DNA of 64,000 bases from Lysinibacillus antri (GTDB taxonomy: Bacteria > Bacillota > Bacilli > Bacillales_A > Planococcaceae), in NCBI RefSeq assembly GCF_003977595.1, contig NZ_RYYR01000013.1, positions 41,037 to 105,036 on the forward strand, given 5' to 3'. Of this stretch, positions 35,708 to 44,689 are shown in pieces (positions within the stretch are counted from its first letter, which is position 1; each line of letters opens with the position of its first letter). A program made the position numbers and the translations under genes. The notes below the pieces were generated by a model, which was not told where the DNA came from, searched no databases, and worked only from the letters and a program-made list of their open reading frames with translations.

Positions 35708-37171
35708 TTATAACGAATTTTTCAAATGTAAAAATTCACTAACATGATTTACATATTGCTCTTTAGGAAAGTTCTTATATAAATCGCTAGCTATTCGAAT
35801 AGGATCCCCAAAAAAGTACCGCTCATATTGTGTTTCCCTTGTTCCAAATGAACTCATCGTTAAATCCCAGGCTAAACGAAATATCTTTACTCGATCTTCA
35901 GCTGACTTCGTTGCTCCTTGAAGGTACTGTTCTAGATCGAGTTTTATACTTGAATGAAAAGCCTTTTCGGTTGGTATAGTAATCACTCCGCTTGCACCAA
36001 TTATTTGAACAATCTCAGTAAAACGAGGATACATTTTGGGGAAAATAAGACTTGCGACATTTAGGGGAGTAATATCCGGACGCATTACCCCATGCTCATC
36101 AATCGAAGCGTTATTTTCTGCTTTTTCTAGCAAGGCCTTCATTGTCTCTAGACCAGTAATGATTTCTGATACTTTTTCTTGTATATGTTGATATTCATTT
36201 ACATTAATTGTTTCAGTTAGTAGCTGTGCAACTCCTAAAATAAACTCAGTTTTTACAATTTGTCTCGTTAATACTTGTTGTTTAGCAAGAGCATGAAACG
36301 AACTTTGATTAACAAATTCTTCTGCTACTTCACTATTATTGAAATAAAATACTCTATCCCAGGGAACTAACACATGATCAAATACGACAATAGTATCCAT
36401 TTCCTCGAATCTGGAGCTTAATGGATGATCGAACTGAGAAGTACCTCCAATAAAAGTATCTCGGCAAATAAATTTTAGTCCCTTCGTATTTGATGGGATT
36501 GAGAATGCAAATGCCTCTTCTTCATTAAATAAAAATTTTCCGACACTAAAAACTAAAACTTCATCGGTTAGTCCACCTTGTGTAGCAAGTAACCGTGCAC
36601 CTTTAATGACAATCCCCTCATTAGTAACTTCAACAATTTTCGCTGCAATGGGTTCTTTACTATTTTCAATATAAACTTGCGAACGATTTACCTGTGGACT
36701 AATAAATGTATGTGTAAACGATAAGTCTTTTTCTCTAGCAGTTTTATAAAATGTTATAAGATTTTGTGGAAAACAATTTTCCTTTCCATCTAAAAAGCTA
36801 GCGGAAGAGGCAAAAGCCATTAATACGGTGTTCAAATAATCAGGACTTCTCCCCATCATTCCCGAAGTTTGTTTTGCCCATTGTTCAAACATTTTCCGTC
36901 TTATTAGTAAATCTTCTTTACTTTTTGGTTGCATATAAGATAGCCCAATCGGATCCCCGGATTCAGGCGAAATGAAAGTCATGCTACTTTTATAATTGGG
37001 ATCTAGCTGTAAATCATAGAGTGCGGCTTTTTCTTGAATAATTCCTTTAAAGGCAGGATGATTGGAAATTAACCCTTCAACTTTTTCACCATCTAACCAA
37101 ACCTCGTTGTTCAACTGATTAATTCGATTAATAAACTCTTTTCCATTAATAGCACCCATACGATACGCCAC
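35708..37171 (-). CDS. 4-hydroxyphenylacetate 3-monooxygenase, HpaB family
   Basis: 487 residues, full length for the HpaB/HpaH large oxygenase component, an acyl-CoA-dehydrogenase-like fold that uses FADH2 from a separate reductase to ortho-hydroxylate phenols. Typical segments: RSPDYLNTVLMAFASSASFL, THTFISPQVNRSQ and FDHVLVPWDRVFYFNN. No hpaC-type reductase is nearby, so it depends on a flavin reductase elsewhere. The B. subtilis relative is YoaI. The substrate could be 4-hydroxyphenylacetate or another phenol. Confidence 0.9.
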   Translation of the reverse strand: MAYRMGAINGKEFINRINQLNNEVWLDGEKVEGLISNHPAFKGIIQEKAALYDLQLDPNYKSSMTFISPESGDPIGLSYMQPKSKEDLLIRRKMFEQWAKQTSGMMGRSPDYLNTVLMAFASSASFLDGKENCFPQNLITFYKTAREKDLSFTHTFISPQVNRSQVYIENSKEPIAAKIVEVTNEGIVIKGARLLATQGGLTDEVLVFSVGKFLFNEEEAFAFSIPSNTKGLKFICRDTFIGGTSQFDHPLSSRFEEMDTIVVFDHVLVPWDRVFYFNNSEVAEEFVNQSSFHALAKQQVLTRQIVKTEFILGVAQLLTETINVNEYQHIQEKVSEIITGLETMKALLEKAENNASIDEHGVMRPDITPLNVASLIFPKMYPRFTEIVQIIGASGVITIPTEKAFHSSIKLDLEQYLQGATKSAEDRVKIFRLAWDLTMSSFGTRETQYERYFFGDPIRIASDLYKNFPKEQYVNHVSEFLHLKNSL

Positions 37172-37241
37172 TCCTAATAATTATTATTTAATTTAATTTG
37201 ACACGCATGATTGTCTACGAATAAAAGGAATATACAAAAAA

Positions 37242-37304
37242 GTTGAAAACCTCAATCAGTGGTGGTTTCGCACATCTCCTTCTTTTTGTTAGTTGAACTG
37301 ATCG
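37242..37304 (-). repeat. Degenerate relic of the structured repeat (3' end)
   Basis: Read against the reverse complement of the 158-bp element, this stretch keeps TCAATCAGTGG, GGTTT, CATC and TTGTTAGTTGAAC in order, with many mismatches between. It appears to be the decayed 3' half of an older copy in the opposite orientation, about 330 bp from copy 3. Confidence 0.55.
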
Positions 37305-37637
37305 TACATTTATTGGTATTTAGCCCCAGCTTACCTTTATGGATGTTCCTAAGTAGTTCTTGAAGGGTAAGGAGTGTCACTTATGTTCTCTTTTGATACA
37401 GGTAAATTATTACAATAAAGATGAGGAAAATATCCTACAATATTGTATTATAAACAAAAAGAAATGGTGATATTTCAGTGATGGATCGAAGTAGTAAATT
37501 TGATTGTAGAGCAAAGGCTGCCTACTTAGTGTAGATTGGAGCATAGGATTTTTTTGTTGTACGAACGGACCATCGTGAGCGATAGCTTTAAAGGAATTTA
37601 GCGTTGAAAATAAAAGCTTAGAAGAGATTGTGAATGC
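37305..37637. other. Intergenic region between hpaB promoter side and repeat copy 3
   Basis: About 330 bases upstream of hpaB with only short frames lacking ribosome sites. No recognised gene, RNA or control element. Confidence 0.5.
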
Positions 37638-37793
37638 TTTATCCCGCATTAACGGGCAGTAAGACGCCCACTTCAAGATTTTAGTGAAGCGAAAAAGATA
37701 AGTGGGAGATCAACTGCCCGTAAAAGCCCGATTGGTTCAACTAACAATCCGTGGGAATGAAGAAAACCCCCACGGATTGAAGTTTCACTTTAT
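37638..37793 (+). repeat. 158-bp structured interspersed repeat, copy 3
   Basis: Same element as at 11620, flanked by TTTAT; two bases shorter because the 3' hairpin has GTGGGAATG in place of GTGGGGGATG. Inner stem is of the copy-1 type (ACTT/AAGT), 3' stem of the copy-2 type (CCGTGGG/CCCACGG), so the copies have mixed or recombined. It lies just downstream of the convergent cadA end. Confidence 0.85.
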
Positions 37794-37858
37794 TTTAGGT
37801 AACGTAAAGTTTAACGCAAAAAAGAGACGTCTCTTTTCAGAAACATCTCTTGGAATAT

Positions 37859-40315
37859 CTATTCTTTAAATTTTAATAATCTGATTGAATTTAAAATAAC
37901 GATTAATGCAGCACCTGTATCGCTTAGTACAGCCATCCAAAGTGTAAGAAATCCAGGGAAAATTAAGACAAGTGCAGCCGCTTTAATAATGATCGAGAAC
38001 CAAATATTTTGTTTTATGATTGTTAACGCTTTTCTACTCAACTTCATTGTATGAGGAAGTTTATCAAGATTATCAGCCATTAAAACGATATCCGCTGTCT
38101 CCATTGCAGTGTCTGTTCCAGCACCACCCATAGCAATTCCTAAATCTGCTGTTGCGAGTGCTGGGGCATCATTAATACCGTCTCCAACCATTGCCACATG
38201 ATGACCTTCATTTTGTAATTTCTTAATAGCATCAACTTTATCCTCTGGTAATAATTCTGCGAAATAACGATGAACATTCGCTTCTGAAGCAATCAATTTG
38301 GCAGTACCTTCATTATCACCCGTCAACATGACCGTTTGCTGAACGCCACTTTGTTCTAAAGCGTTTAAAGCAGATGCTGACGTTTCACGAATGGTATCTG
38401 AAACGGCAATAACCCCGATAATTGAATGTTTCGTCCCAATAATTACGACTGTTTTACCTTTACTCTGTATATCTTGAACATATTTTTTCACTTCGGCTAA
38501 AGAAATATGAAGTTCCTCGAATAACTTTGGATTACCAGCGTAATAAATTTCACCTTCAATTGTCGCTTGAACCCCTTTACCAACTATATTTTTGAATAAC
38601 TCACCGTGTTTAGGTGGAATGCCTTTTTTGTTTGCATATCCAACAATCGACTTAGCAATGGGATGTGTTGAATGATCTTCAAGTGTTAAGGCGATGGAAA
38701 GTAATTCACCTTCAGATCCTGTTAATGTCTTGGTATCTGATACTTTTGGCTTTCCTTCAGTTAAAGTACCAGTTTTATCAAATGCAATAGCAGTAATAGT
38801 ACCTGCTTTTTCTAGGAACGTTCCACCTTTAATTAACACACCATTCTTTGCAGCGTTGCCAATAGCTGAAACGATGGCGACAGGGGTAGAAATAACTAAA
38901 GCACAAGGACAAGCGACAACGAGTAGTTCTAAACCTTTATAAAACCATTCTCCCCAAGTGCCAAATCTGAATAGGGGAGGTAGCACCATCATAACCAAAG
39001 CTAAAATGAAAACAATCGGTGTATAAATCTTAGCAAATTTATCGACAAAAGCTTCAGTAGGTGCTTTTTGTTCTTGAGCCTCTTCCACTAAGTTAATAAT
39101 TTTTGATATCGTTGTATCTTCCACTAATTTTGTTACCTTAATATCAAGGGAGCCGTGTTCGTTGATTGTTCCGGCATATACAGAATCACCAATTGACTTA
39201 TCGACAGGTATGGATTCGCCGGTAATCGGAGCCTGATTCACACTGGATTCACCGAGAATGATTTCACCATCTAATGGAATTTTCTCACCTGGTTTCACAA
39301 CGATTATGTCACCGATATTTATTTCTTCAACCGATTTTTTAATAAGATCTGAATCAACCTTCACCCAAGCTTCGGGAGGTGCTAGGTCCATTAGATTACG
39401 AATGGAATCCCTCGTACGTTCAATCGATTTCGTTTGGAGATAGTTACCGATTGCGAATAACCATACAACGGTAGCACCTTCAAGCCATTCACCGATTAAA
39501 GCAGCTCCAATAGCAGCAGTTGACATCAGTACATTCATATCAAGTGAACGACTTTTGATGGCATAAAAGGCACTTCTAGCGGGTTTATATCCGCTAATCA
39601 CCATGGCAATGGCGTAAAGAATTGTGGAGAGCAACGGTGATATATCACTGAATGATCCGATAAAGCCGAGTGCAATTAAAGCACCAGACAACATAACTAA
39701 AGCATTTCCGTTTTTATTTTTTGCTTTTGGTGAAGATTGCTTATTTACTGGTAATGATGCTTTATAACCAATTTTAGAAACCTCTGCAATAATGTCTTCA
39801 GCGGTATTAGAATGTTCAATTTTCATTTTTCCTGTAGAGAAATTCACACTAACACTTTTTACAGCGGGATTGGTATTTAAATGATTTTCGATACTTTTGG
39901 CACAACTACTACAATCCATTCCTGCAATTTCATATGTCTTAAAATTTCCTCTACTATTTAAAGGCTCCGCAGAATACCCAAGTTTTTGGATCTCCGTTTC
40001 GATTGGGAGAAAGGCATCAGCGTTGCTTGCGGCTACCTGCATTTTCGCTGTACTAAAATTAACCTTTACTTCATCAATATCTTTTAGCTTACTCAATCCT
40101 TTTTCAATGGTTAAGGCACAAGCAGCACAATCCATGCTGTGAACCCTGTACGACATAGTTTCAACGGAGGGATTAGAATTCAAGATGGTACTGACTGTTT
40201 GTTGTTCATTATGATTACAACAACTTGATTTCTCTTGTTTTGTACTTGATTGGACAGTAGAACTGCAGCAAGTTTTCTCTGAATTTTTATGTGAATTACA
40301 ACATTGGTTAGTCAA
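37859..40315 (-). CDS. cadA: Heavy-metal P1B-ATPase, CadA/ZntA type with two HMA domains
   Basis: 818 residues. Order: a Cys/His-rich tail with three CC pairs (residues 5-33), HMA domain 1 with MDCAAC (C63/C66), HMA domain 2 with MDCSSC (C135/C138), then the P-type pump with the transmembrane CPC motif (VVACPCALVIS), phosphorylation motif DKTGTLTEG, HP locus STHPIA and GDGINDAPAL hinge. CPC plus the two-HMA, zinc/cadmium-type body indicate export of Cd2+, Zn2+ or Pb2+. It is 12 bp downstream of the ArsR-type repressor on the same strand. Confidence 0.94.
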   Translation of the reverse strand: MTNQCCNSHKNSEKTCCSSTVQSSTKQEKSSCCNHNEQQTVSTILNSNPSVETMSYRVHSMDCAACALTIEKGLSKLKDIDEVKVNFSTAKMQVAASNADAFLPIETEIQKLGYSAEPLNSRGNFKTYEIAGMDCSSCAKSIENHLNTNPAVKSVSVNFSTGKMKIEHSNTAEDIIAEVSKIGYKASLPVNKQSSPKAKNKNGNALVMLSGALIALGFIGSFSDISPLLSTILYAIAMVISGYKPARSAFYAIKSRSLDMNVLMSTAAIGAALIGEWLEGATVVWLFAIGNYLQTKSIERTRDSIRNLMDLAPPEAWVKVDSDLIKKSVEEINIGDIIVVKPGEKIPLDGEIILGESSVNQAPITGESIPVDKSIGDSVYAGTINEHGSLDIKVTKLVEDTTISKIINLVEEAQEQKAPTEAFVDKFAKIYTPIVFILALVMMVLPPLFRFGTWGEWFYKGLELLVVACPCALVISTPVAIVSAIGNAAKNGVLIKGGTFLEKAGTITAIAFDKTGTLTEGKPKVSDTKTLTGSEGELLSIALTLEDHSTHPIAKSIVGYANKKGIPPKHGELFKNIVGKGVQATIEGEIYYAGNPKLFEELHISLAEVKKYVQDIQSKGKTVVIIGTKHSIIGVIAVSDTIRETSASALNALEQSGVQQTVMLTGDNEGTAKLIASEANVHRYFAELLPEDKVDAIKKLQNEGHHVAMVGDGINDAPALATADLGIAMGGAGTDTAMETADIVLMADNLDKLPHTMKLSRKALTIIKQNIWFSIIIKAAALVLIFPGFLTLWMAVLSDTGAALIVILNSIRLLKFKE

Positions 40316-40327
40316 TGTAATCCCCTC

Positions 40328-40654
40328 CTAATCTATATGGCGCTCACAACATGCAACATCATTCTCAACATCTTCTAGAACAACATCGAACATCGTTAAT
40401 AAGTCTCTAATATGTTGGTTTCGTAAACTGTAAAATATATATTTCCCTTCATTTCTCCCAATAATAATTCCACAGCCCTTTAAACAGGCAAGATGTTGTG
40501 AAATGTTTGATTGATTTCCCTTTATTTCTTCAACAATTTGAGACACCGTTTTTTCCTCGTCCTTAATACATTCAAGAATTTGTATCCTTGTTTTATTCGA
40601 AAATCCATGGATTAGTTTAATTTTCATATCGATATCCGCTTTTTGACTTTGCAC
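40328..40654 (-). CDS. ArsR/SmtB-family metal-responsive repressor
   Basis: 108 residues with a winged helix-turn-helix (SNKTRIQILECIKDEEKTVSQIVEEI, then GNQSNISQHLACLKGCGII). The classical CadC/ArsR metal motif ELCVCDL is absent (ECIKDEEKTV); cysteines at LACLKGC and the C-terminal VACCERH could instead form the site, as in CmtR- or alpha5-type sensors. It is the first gene of the cad operon and should repress it until Cd2+/Zn2+/Pb2+ binds. Confidence 0.9.
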   Translation of the reverse strand: MQSQKADIDMKIKLIHGFSNKTRIQILECIKDEEKTVSQIVEEIKGNQSNISQHLACLKGCGIIIGRNEGKYIFYSLRNQHIRDLLTMFDVVLEDVENDVACCERHID

Positions 40655-40680
40655 GAACTTACCCCCTTCATATTAGAGAT

Positions 40681-40724
40681 AACTAATATGTTTTATTGTT
40701 ATCATATTAGTTTTTGCTAATATG
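40681..40724 (-). promoter_or_regulatory. Operator of the cad operon (inverted repeats)
   Basis: CATATTAG-tttttg-CTAATATG (40703-40724) is a perfect 8-bp inverted repeat, and a further half site AACTAATATG lies at 40681-40690. ArsR-family repressors bind such AT-rich dyads overlapping the promoter; this one ends 27 bp before the repressor gene start. Confidence 0.75.
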
Positions 40725-40749
40725 TGTGTCAATATTTTCTGAAAGTTTA

Positions 40750-40907
40750 TTTATCCCGCATTAACGGGCAGTAAAGACTCCCACCTCAAGACTTAAGTAA
40801 AACAAAAAGGATAGGTGGGAGATCAACTGCTGGCATGCGCCCGATTGGTTCAACTAACAATCCGTGGGGGATGAAGAAAACCCCCACGGATTGAAGTTTC
40901 ACTTTAT
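40750..40907 (+). repeat. 158-bp structured interspersed repeat, copy 4
   Basis: Same element, inner stem of the copy-2 type (CACCT/AGGTG). Here ACTGCCCGTAAAAGCCCG reads ACTGCTGGCATGCGCCCG, so the outer stem partly loses pairing. Ends are TTTAT on both sides. Confidence 0.85.
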
Positions 40908-41026
40908 ATAGATTTAGGAAAGCTACCATTAAAAAGGGACCTTTCCATAATTTTTGCAATATCTAAGTGAAGTTAATTCAAGTAATATCTTCTTGTAAGA
41001 GATTTATAAGAAGAGAGGGTAATTAA

Positions 41027-42142
41027 TTGAAGTCAGTTCGTATTTTTATAGTTTTACTTATTACTTGTGGACTTTTTGCTGCTCAACCTGCTTTTGCGGC
41101 AGAAAAACCAATAGATCATTATTTCTTTGAGGATGTCGATTACGATCATATGGCATATGAAGAATTTGAACGATTCGTGTATGCAGATCTTTTAGATGGT
41201 TTTAAAGAAACTGAGGTTTATGAAGAAGATGGCGAAGTTTATGAATATACATCAATTTTATTAAAACCAGATAAAACAATCACTCGTGCAGAATTTACAA
41301 AAATGTTAGTGAGTGCAATGAATTTAACAAGTGGTGGGATTAAAAAATCGTTCCCGGACGTAAAACCATCTGCTTGGTATTATGACTATGTTCAAATTGC
41401 GAGCAGCAGAGGGATTGTTGCAGGGAAAGACGATGGAAGCTTTAAACCAAATGAAAAAATTACACGTGCTCAAATGGCTGTGATGATTTATCGTGCATTC
41501 CAGTCAACGGTTGATTTTTCAGCAACAGGAACGCCTTTTAAAGATGTACCTCAAAAAAATTACGCATTTGAAGCAATTGCGAAAACAGCAGGTGCTGGAA
41601 TTGTAAAAGGGTATGGTGATACTTTCAAACCGAATAATTTCGCTTTACGTTCACATGCTGTCATGCTGATTGATCGTGCGTTACATCAAGAACCTGGAAC
41701 AACTGATGATGAGCTTGCCGTGATTCAAACTGTTGATCGCAATGTCACAGAAGAATTACTATACTCTGAACAACAAAATTTAGAAGCATTAGAAGCTCTT
41801 TATCGCGAAACAACAATAGGTTATTATTTAGCATACTCACTAGACAGCCTATCTTTACTAGATGACCCTGAAAATTCGGAGGGCTCCATTTCGATGGTAC
41901 AAGTAGGGGAGCATTCAAGTAATCTTGTTTCTTTAAATAAGCGTTTTGCAGAGGTTCGCGTAGACAATTTAAAGGTTCATATTTCGATGAGTGAACCAGA
42001 CATGTCTTTTGAAATGACGATCGATATTTCAGGAAATGCATTTTTAAAGAAAACAGAAGATGGAACATGGAAAATTTATAACATCGTTCAGGATGAAGAA
42101 AACTCAGAAGAAATGTTCACTTCAGCGATGACCGGTAATTAA
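41027..42142 (+). CDS. Secreted S-layer-homology (SLH) domain protein
   Basis: 371 residues. A signal peptide (VRIFIVLLITCGLFAAQPAFA) is followed by about three SLH-type modules (residues ~30-220), recognised by ITRAEFTKMLVSAMNL, FPDVKPSAWYYDYVQIASSRGI, DGSFKPNEKITRAQMAVMIYRAF and KDVPQKNYAFEAI. These bind pyruvylated secondary cell-wall polymer, tethering the protein to the wall. The C-terminal ~150 residues show no recognised domain. The start is TTG after AGAGAGGG. Role: wall-bound protein of unknown activity. Confidence 0.9.
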   Translation: MKSVRIFIVLLITCGLFAAQPAFAAEKPIDHYFFEDVDYDHMAYEEFERFVYADLLDGFKETEVYEEDGEVYEYTSILLKPDKTITRAEFTKMLVSAMNLTSGGIKKSFPDVKPSAWYYDYVQIASSRGIVAGKDDGSFKPNEKITRAQMAVMIYRAFQSTVDFSATGTPFKDVPQKNYAFEAIAKTAGAGIVKGYGDTFKPNNFALRSHAVMLIDRALHQEPGTTDDELAVIQTVDRNVTEELLYSEQQNLEALEALYRETTIGYYLAYSLDSLSLLDDPENSEGSISMVQVGEHSSNLVSLNKRFAEVRVDNLKVHISMSEPDMSFEMTIDISGNAFLKKTEDGTWKIYNIVQDEENSEEMFTSAMTGN

Positions 42143-42148
42143 CGAAAA

Positions 42149-42188
42149 GAAAGATTCCCAACTCTAATGAGAAGGGAATCTTTTTTAT
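42149..42188 (+). terminator. Rho-independent terminator after the SLH gene
   Basis: AAGATTCCC and GGGAATCTT form a 9-bp stem followed by TTTTTATT. Confidence 0.88.
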
Positions 42189-42204
42189 TATTAGCGAATG
42201 CGTT

Positions 42205-42454
42205 CCACTTTTCTATGTCTAGTTCCGGCGGCTAGCTCCTCGGTCACTTCAACTTCCTCCTCTACATGCAAGCATGCCTCGTCGAAAGTCTCCAGTGCCT
42301 GTCGGAGCTGGGCGAGCCGCCTCCACTTTTCTAGATGTCTAGTTCCGCGCGTTAGGCCCTCGAGCGCTTCAAAACCTGTCTGCGCGTGTAAGCACACTTG
42401 TCAGGTTTCTCCAGTTGTTTTCAGAGCTGGGCGAGTATTCTTCGCTTTTCTAGG
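42205..42454. repeat. GC-rich ~120-bp repeat, two tandem copies
   Basis: Two units begin with CCACTTTTCTATGTCTAGTTCC (42205, first ~20 nt similar) and at 42323, and each ends with GAGCTGGGCGAG near 42313 and 42433. Each has TCTAGTTCC, CTCG.GC.CTTC and TCTCCAGT in order, while the middle differs. The block is far more GC-rich than its surroundings. Such units are scattered in Bacillaceae intergenic regions; no coding frame is convincing. Confidence 0.75.
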
Positions 42455-42523
42455 TATTCACACATTTTTCTTCCTATGCATAATCTACTCTAGGTATAAG
42501 AACGATTAAAGGAGGTTGGAGCA

Positions 42524-43093
42524 TTGAAGAAGTGGGTGAAGTCTAGTTTGCTTGTTTTGGTTGCTTCTCTTGGGGTTCTCATCTTGGCTGCTTGTGGTGG
42601 TGATGAGGAGCTACAAGAGGTAAAGGTCGGTGAAGTTACGCGCTCCATTTTTTATGCACCTCAATATGTAGCTATTTCTCAAGGTTTCTTTGAGGAAGAA
42701 GGATTAAAAGTTGATTTAGCAACTGTTGCTGGTGGAGATAAGACGATGACCGCGCTCCTTTCAGATGGTATTGATATTGCACTAGTGGGATCCGAAACTT
42801 CGATTTACGTTTCTGCTCAAGGTGCCAATGACCCAATTAAAAACTTTGCGCAATTAACACAAACAGATGGTACGTTTTTAGTTGCTCGTGAAAAAATTGA
42901 GAATTTCACATGGGATCAGTTAAAGGGTTCTACATTCCTAGGACAGCGAAAAGGTGGAATGCCTCAAATGGCTGGGGAGTTCGTGTTGAAGAAACACGGT
43001 ATTGATCCACATGCTGATTTAGAGTTAATTCAAAATATTGATTTTGCGAATATTTCTACTGCCTTTGCGGACGGTTACAAAGAACACTACTAG
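42524..43093 (+). pseudogene. Truncated ABC transporter solute-binding lipoprotein (NMT1/SsuA-like)
   Basis: TTG start after AAAGGAGG. A lipoprotein signal (VLILAAC) precedes a normal N-terminal lobe: VGEVTRSIFYAPQYVAISQGF and ALLSDGIDIALVG match the nitrate/sulfonate/thiamine-precursor binding family. Homologues run to about 320-330 residues; here the frame stops at 189, right after NIDFANISTAFADG, with the unrelated tail YKEHY. The C-terminal lobe and any permease/ATPase genes are missing, so it cannot work. The break coincides with the left edge of the accessory island. Confidence 0.8.
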
Positions 43094-43184
43094 TTACAAT
43101 AGCTAACCGTATTAATTTACATTAATGGTAAGAGTGCCATAGGCACTTTTCAAATAATGTCAGATTAAGTTTAAGCTGACTCAA

Positions 43185-43221
43185 TAAAAAAATGAACTCC
43201 CCAAAAAGAGGAAGTTCATTT
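43185..43221 (-). terminator. Terminator of the Mrr-like gene
   Basis: On the minus strand AAATGAACTTCC pairs with GGGAGTTCATTT and is followed by a T run. The stretch 43094-43184 shows only a small AGTGCC/GGCACT hairpin. Confidence 0.8.
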
Positions 43222-43285
43222 GCTGTTTCTATTTCAACAATCGCGCTCTATATTTAATAAATAAGATATAAGTGAATACGACACT

Positions 43286-44689
43286 TTATCGTTTCATAAA
43301 TGTATTGATTTTATCTTTTAAGATTTCCCTATCCCAGAGCAATATATTATTTGCTCTAGCTAAATCCTCTGCTGACTTTGTAAACTTATTATTTGTGATA
43401 ACTATTCCTTGATCAAGCTTATAATAGTTTAATCCAGCCACAACCTCTTGAACAGCTTTATTAGAAACAACATTGGAATAACATTTTGCTTGAATTCCAA
43501 ATGATTTTCCATTTTTCTTTGTTATAATATCTATACCTTGATCACCTGAGGCTTTTGTTACTTCAGAATCATAGCCCATTTTTTTAAATAAATCATTAAT
43601 AAAGTTTTCAAATTCGATCCCATTCATTAAATCAACTTCATGAATTGTAGTGCTTGATGATGCTTTTTTTGAGTCATTATTTAATAAAAAGTTTTCAAAA
43701 TCCATGACCTTATTTTTTTTCAGTCTTTTAATCCAATCTTCAGAAAAAAGTATAGCTTGAAAAGATTCTTTTATCTTAGAATCTGCATGAAGTAAATTGT
43801 TCAGCTTAATTTTTTTCTTTTGCATTAGAAAACATGTAAACAAAATTGTATTGGTGTCCTCGGTATAAAAAAACTCCCAAGTAGATTTTTTCTTTTTTTC
43901 TATAATATCGATCAATTCCTCAGATGATTTATCCTGCCTCCATATATACTTAAGAAAAATTTCAATACACTGCTTTGAGTCTAAATTAGAGAGGTTATTA
44001 AAGTATTTTTCCTCATAACGTTTCGAGAAAATATCTGAATAGTATTTAATAGCTTCCTCTCTTAACAAAAGCCATAATGTTAAAGAAGCTATTTCAGTTG
44101 ATCTGAATTCTTCATAACTTTTTATTATTTCAAGTAGCTGACTGAATTCCTCTTTATAAAACCTTTCCGTTTTTTTAAACAAAGTTTTATCATTTAACCT
44201 AAATTGAATGTCTTTTTCAAAGGATTCTATTGGCTGAAAAAATCGAATTTTCTCATTGTTTGGATATGGAGTTGAGTGGTCATTATTTGAATATGGGGTC
44301 GTATTATAACCATCAGACCATAGAAGCATTCTACTATTAGGATATATTTTATACAAATATCTCTCAAATACCATAATGTGATACGAAGAATTAAAAATTT
44401 CAGGGTCATATTTCATAAAAAAATTATATATAATCTGGGTTGCTTTTTTATTTGCAGATAACCTATTTCTATATCTAATAACTTCCTTTTTACAGCTTTC
44501 TAATTTGGTTTCTATCACCAACTTTTCGGATTTCCCTTTTTCAATTGAGGAATATCCTATTACAAAAAAAATTAATAATAAAGCTATTAATATTAATGAT
44601 AGTACAATTATAAAAGTCCAAATAGCGTATCCCCCCAAATTGGTTACCGAGCAATAAAATCTCATACTATTATACAGGGTAATTACCAT
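43286..44689 (-). CDS. Membrane-anchored Mrr-type restriction endonuclease
   Basis: 467 residues. N-terminal transmembrane helix (residues ~22-45, AIWTFIIVLSLILIALLLIF), a coiled-coil and long helical middle (~50-350) with no recognised domain, and a C-terminal Mrr_cat nuclease (~355-467): NGIEFENFINDLFKKMGYD, then the PD-(D/E)xK core GDQGIDII...FGIQAKCY (D, then Q-x-K). Such fusions cut foreign or modified DNA. GAGG precedes the ATG. It stands alone, convergent with the truncated ABC gene, at the left edge of the defence-type island. Target and trigger are unknown. Confidence 0.85.
   Translation of the reverse strand: MVITLYNSMRFYCSVTNLGGYAIWTFIIVLSLILIALLLIFFVIGYSSIEKGKSEKLVIETKLESCKKEVIRYRNRLSANKKATQIIYNFFMKYDPEIFNSSYHIMVFERYLYKIYPNSRMLLWSDGYNTTPYSNNDHSTPYPNNEKIRFFQPIESFEKDIQFRLNDKTLFKKTERFYKEEFSQLLEIIKSYEEFRSTEIASLTLWLLLREEAIKYYSDIFSKRYEEKYFNNLSNLDSKQCIEIFLKYIWRQDKSSEELIDIIEKKKKSTWEFFYTEDTNTILFTCFLMQKKKIKLNNLLHADSKIKESFQAILFSEDWIKRLKKNKVMDFENFLLNNDSKKASSSTTIHEVDLMNGIEFENFINDLFKKMGYDSEVTKASGDQGIDIITKKNGKSFGIQAKCYSNVVSNKAVQEVVAGLNYYKLDQGIVITNNKFTKSAEDLARANNILLWDREILKDKINTFMKR

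Noticed and set aside
35617..35770. Protein with ISQT heptad repeats
   Set aside because: A stop codon lies directly upstream and there is no start or ribosome site; treated as a DNA repeat.
42198..42509. 103-codon frame with serine-rich peptide
   Set aside because: It lies in the GC-rich tandem repeat and has no ribosome site; repeat-derived, not a gene.
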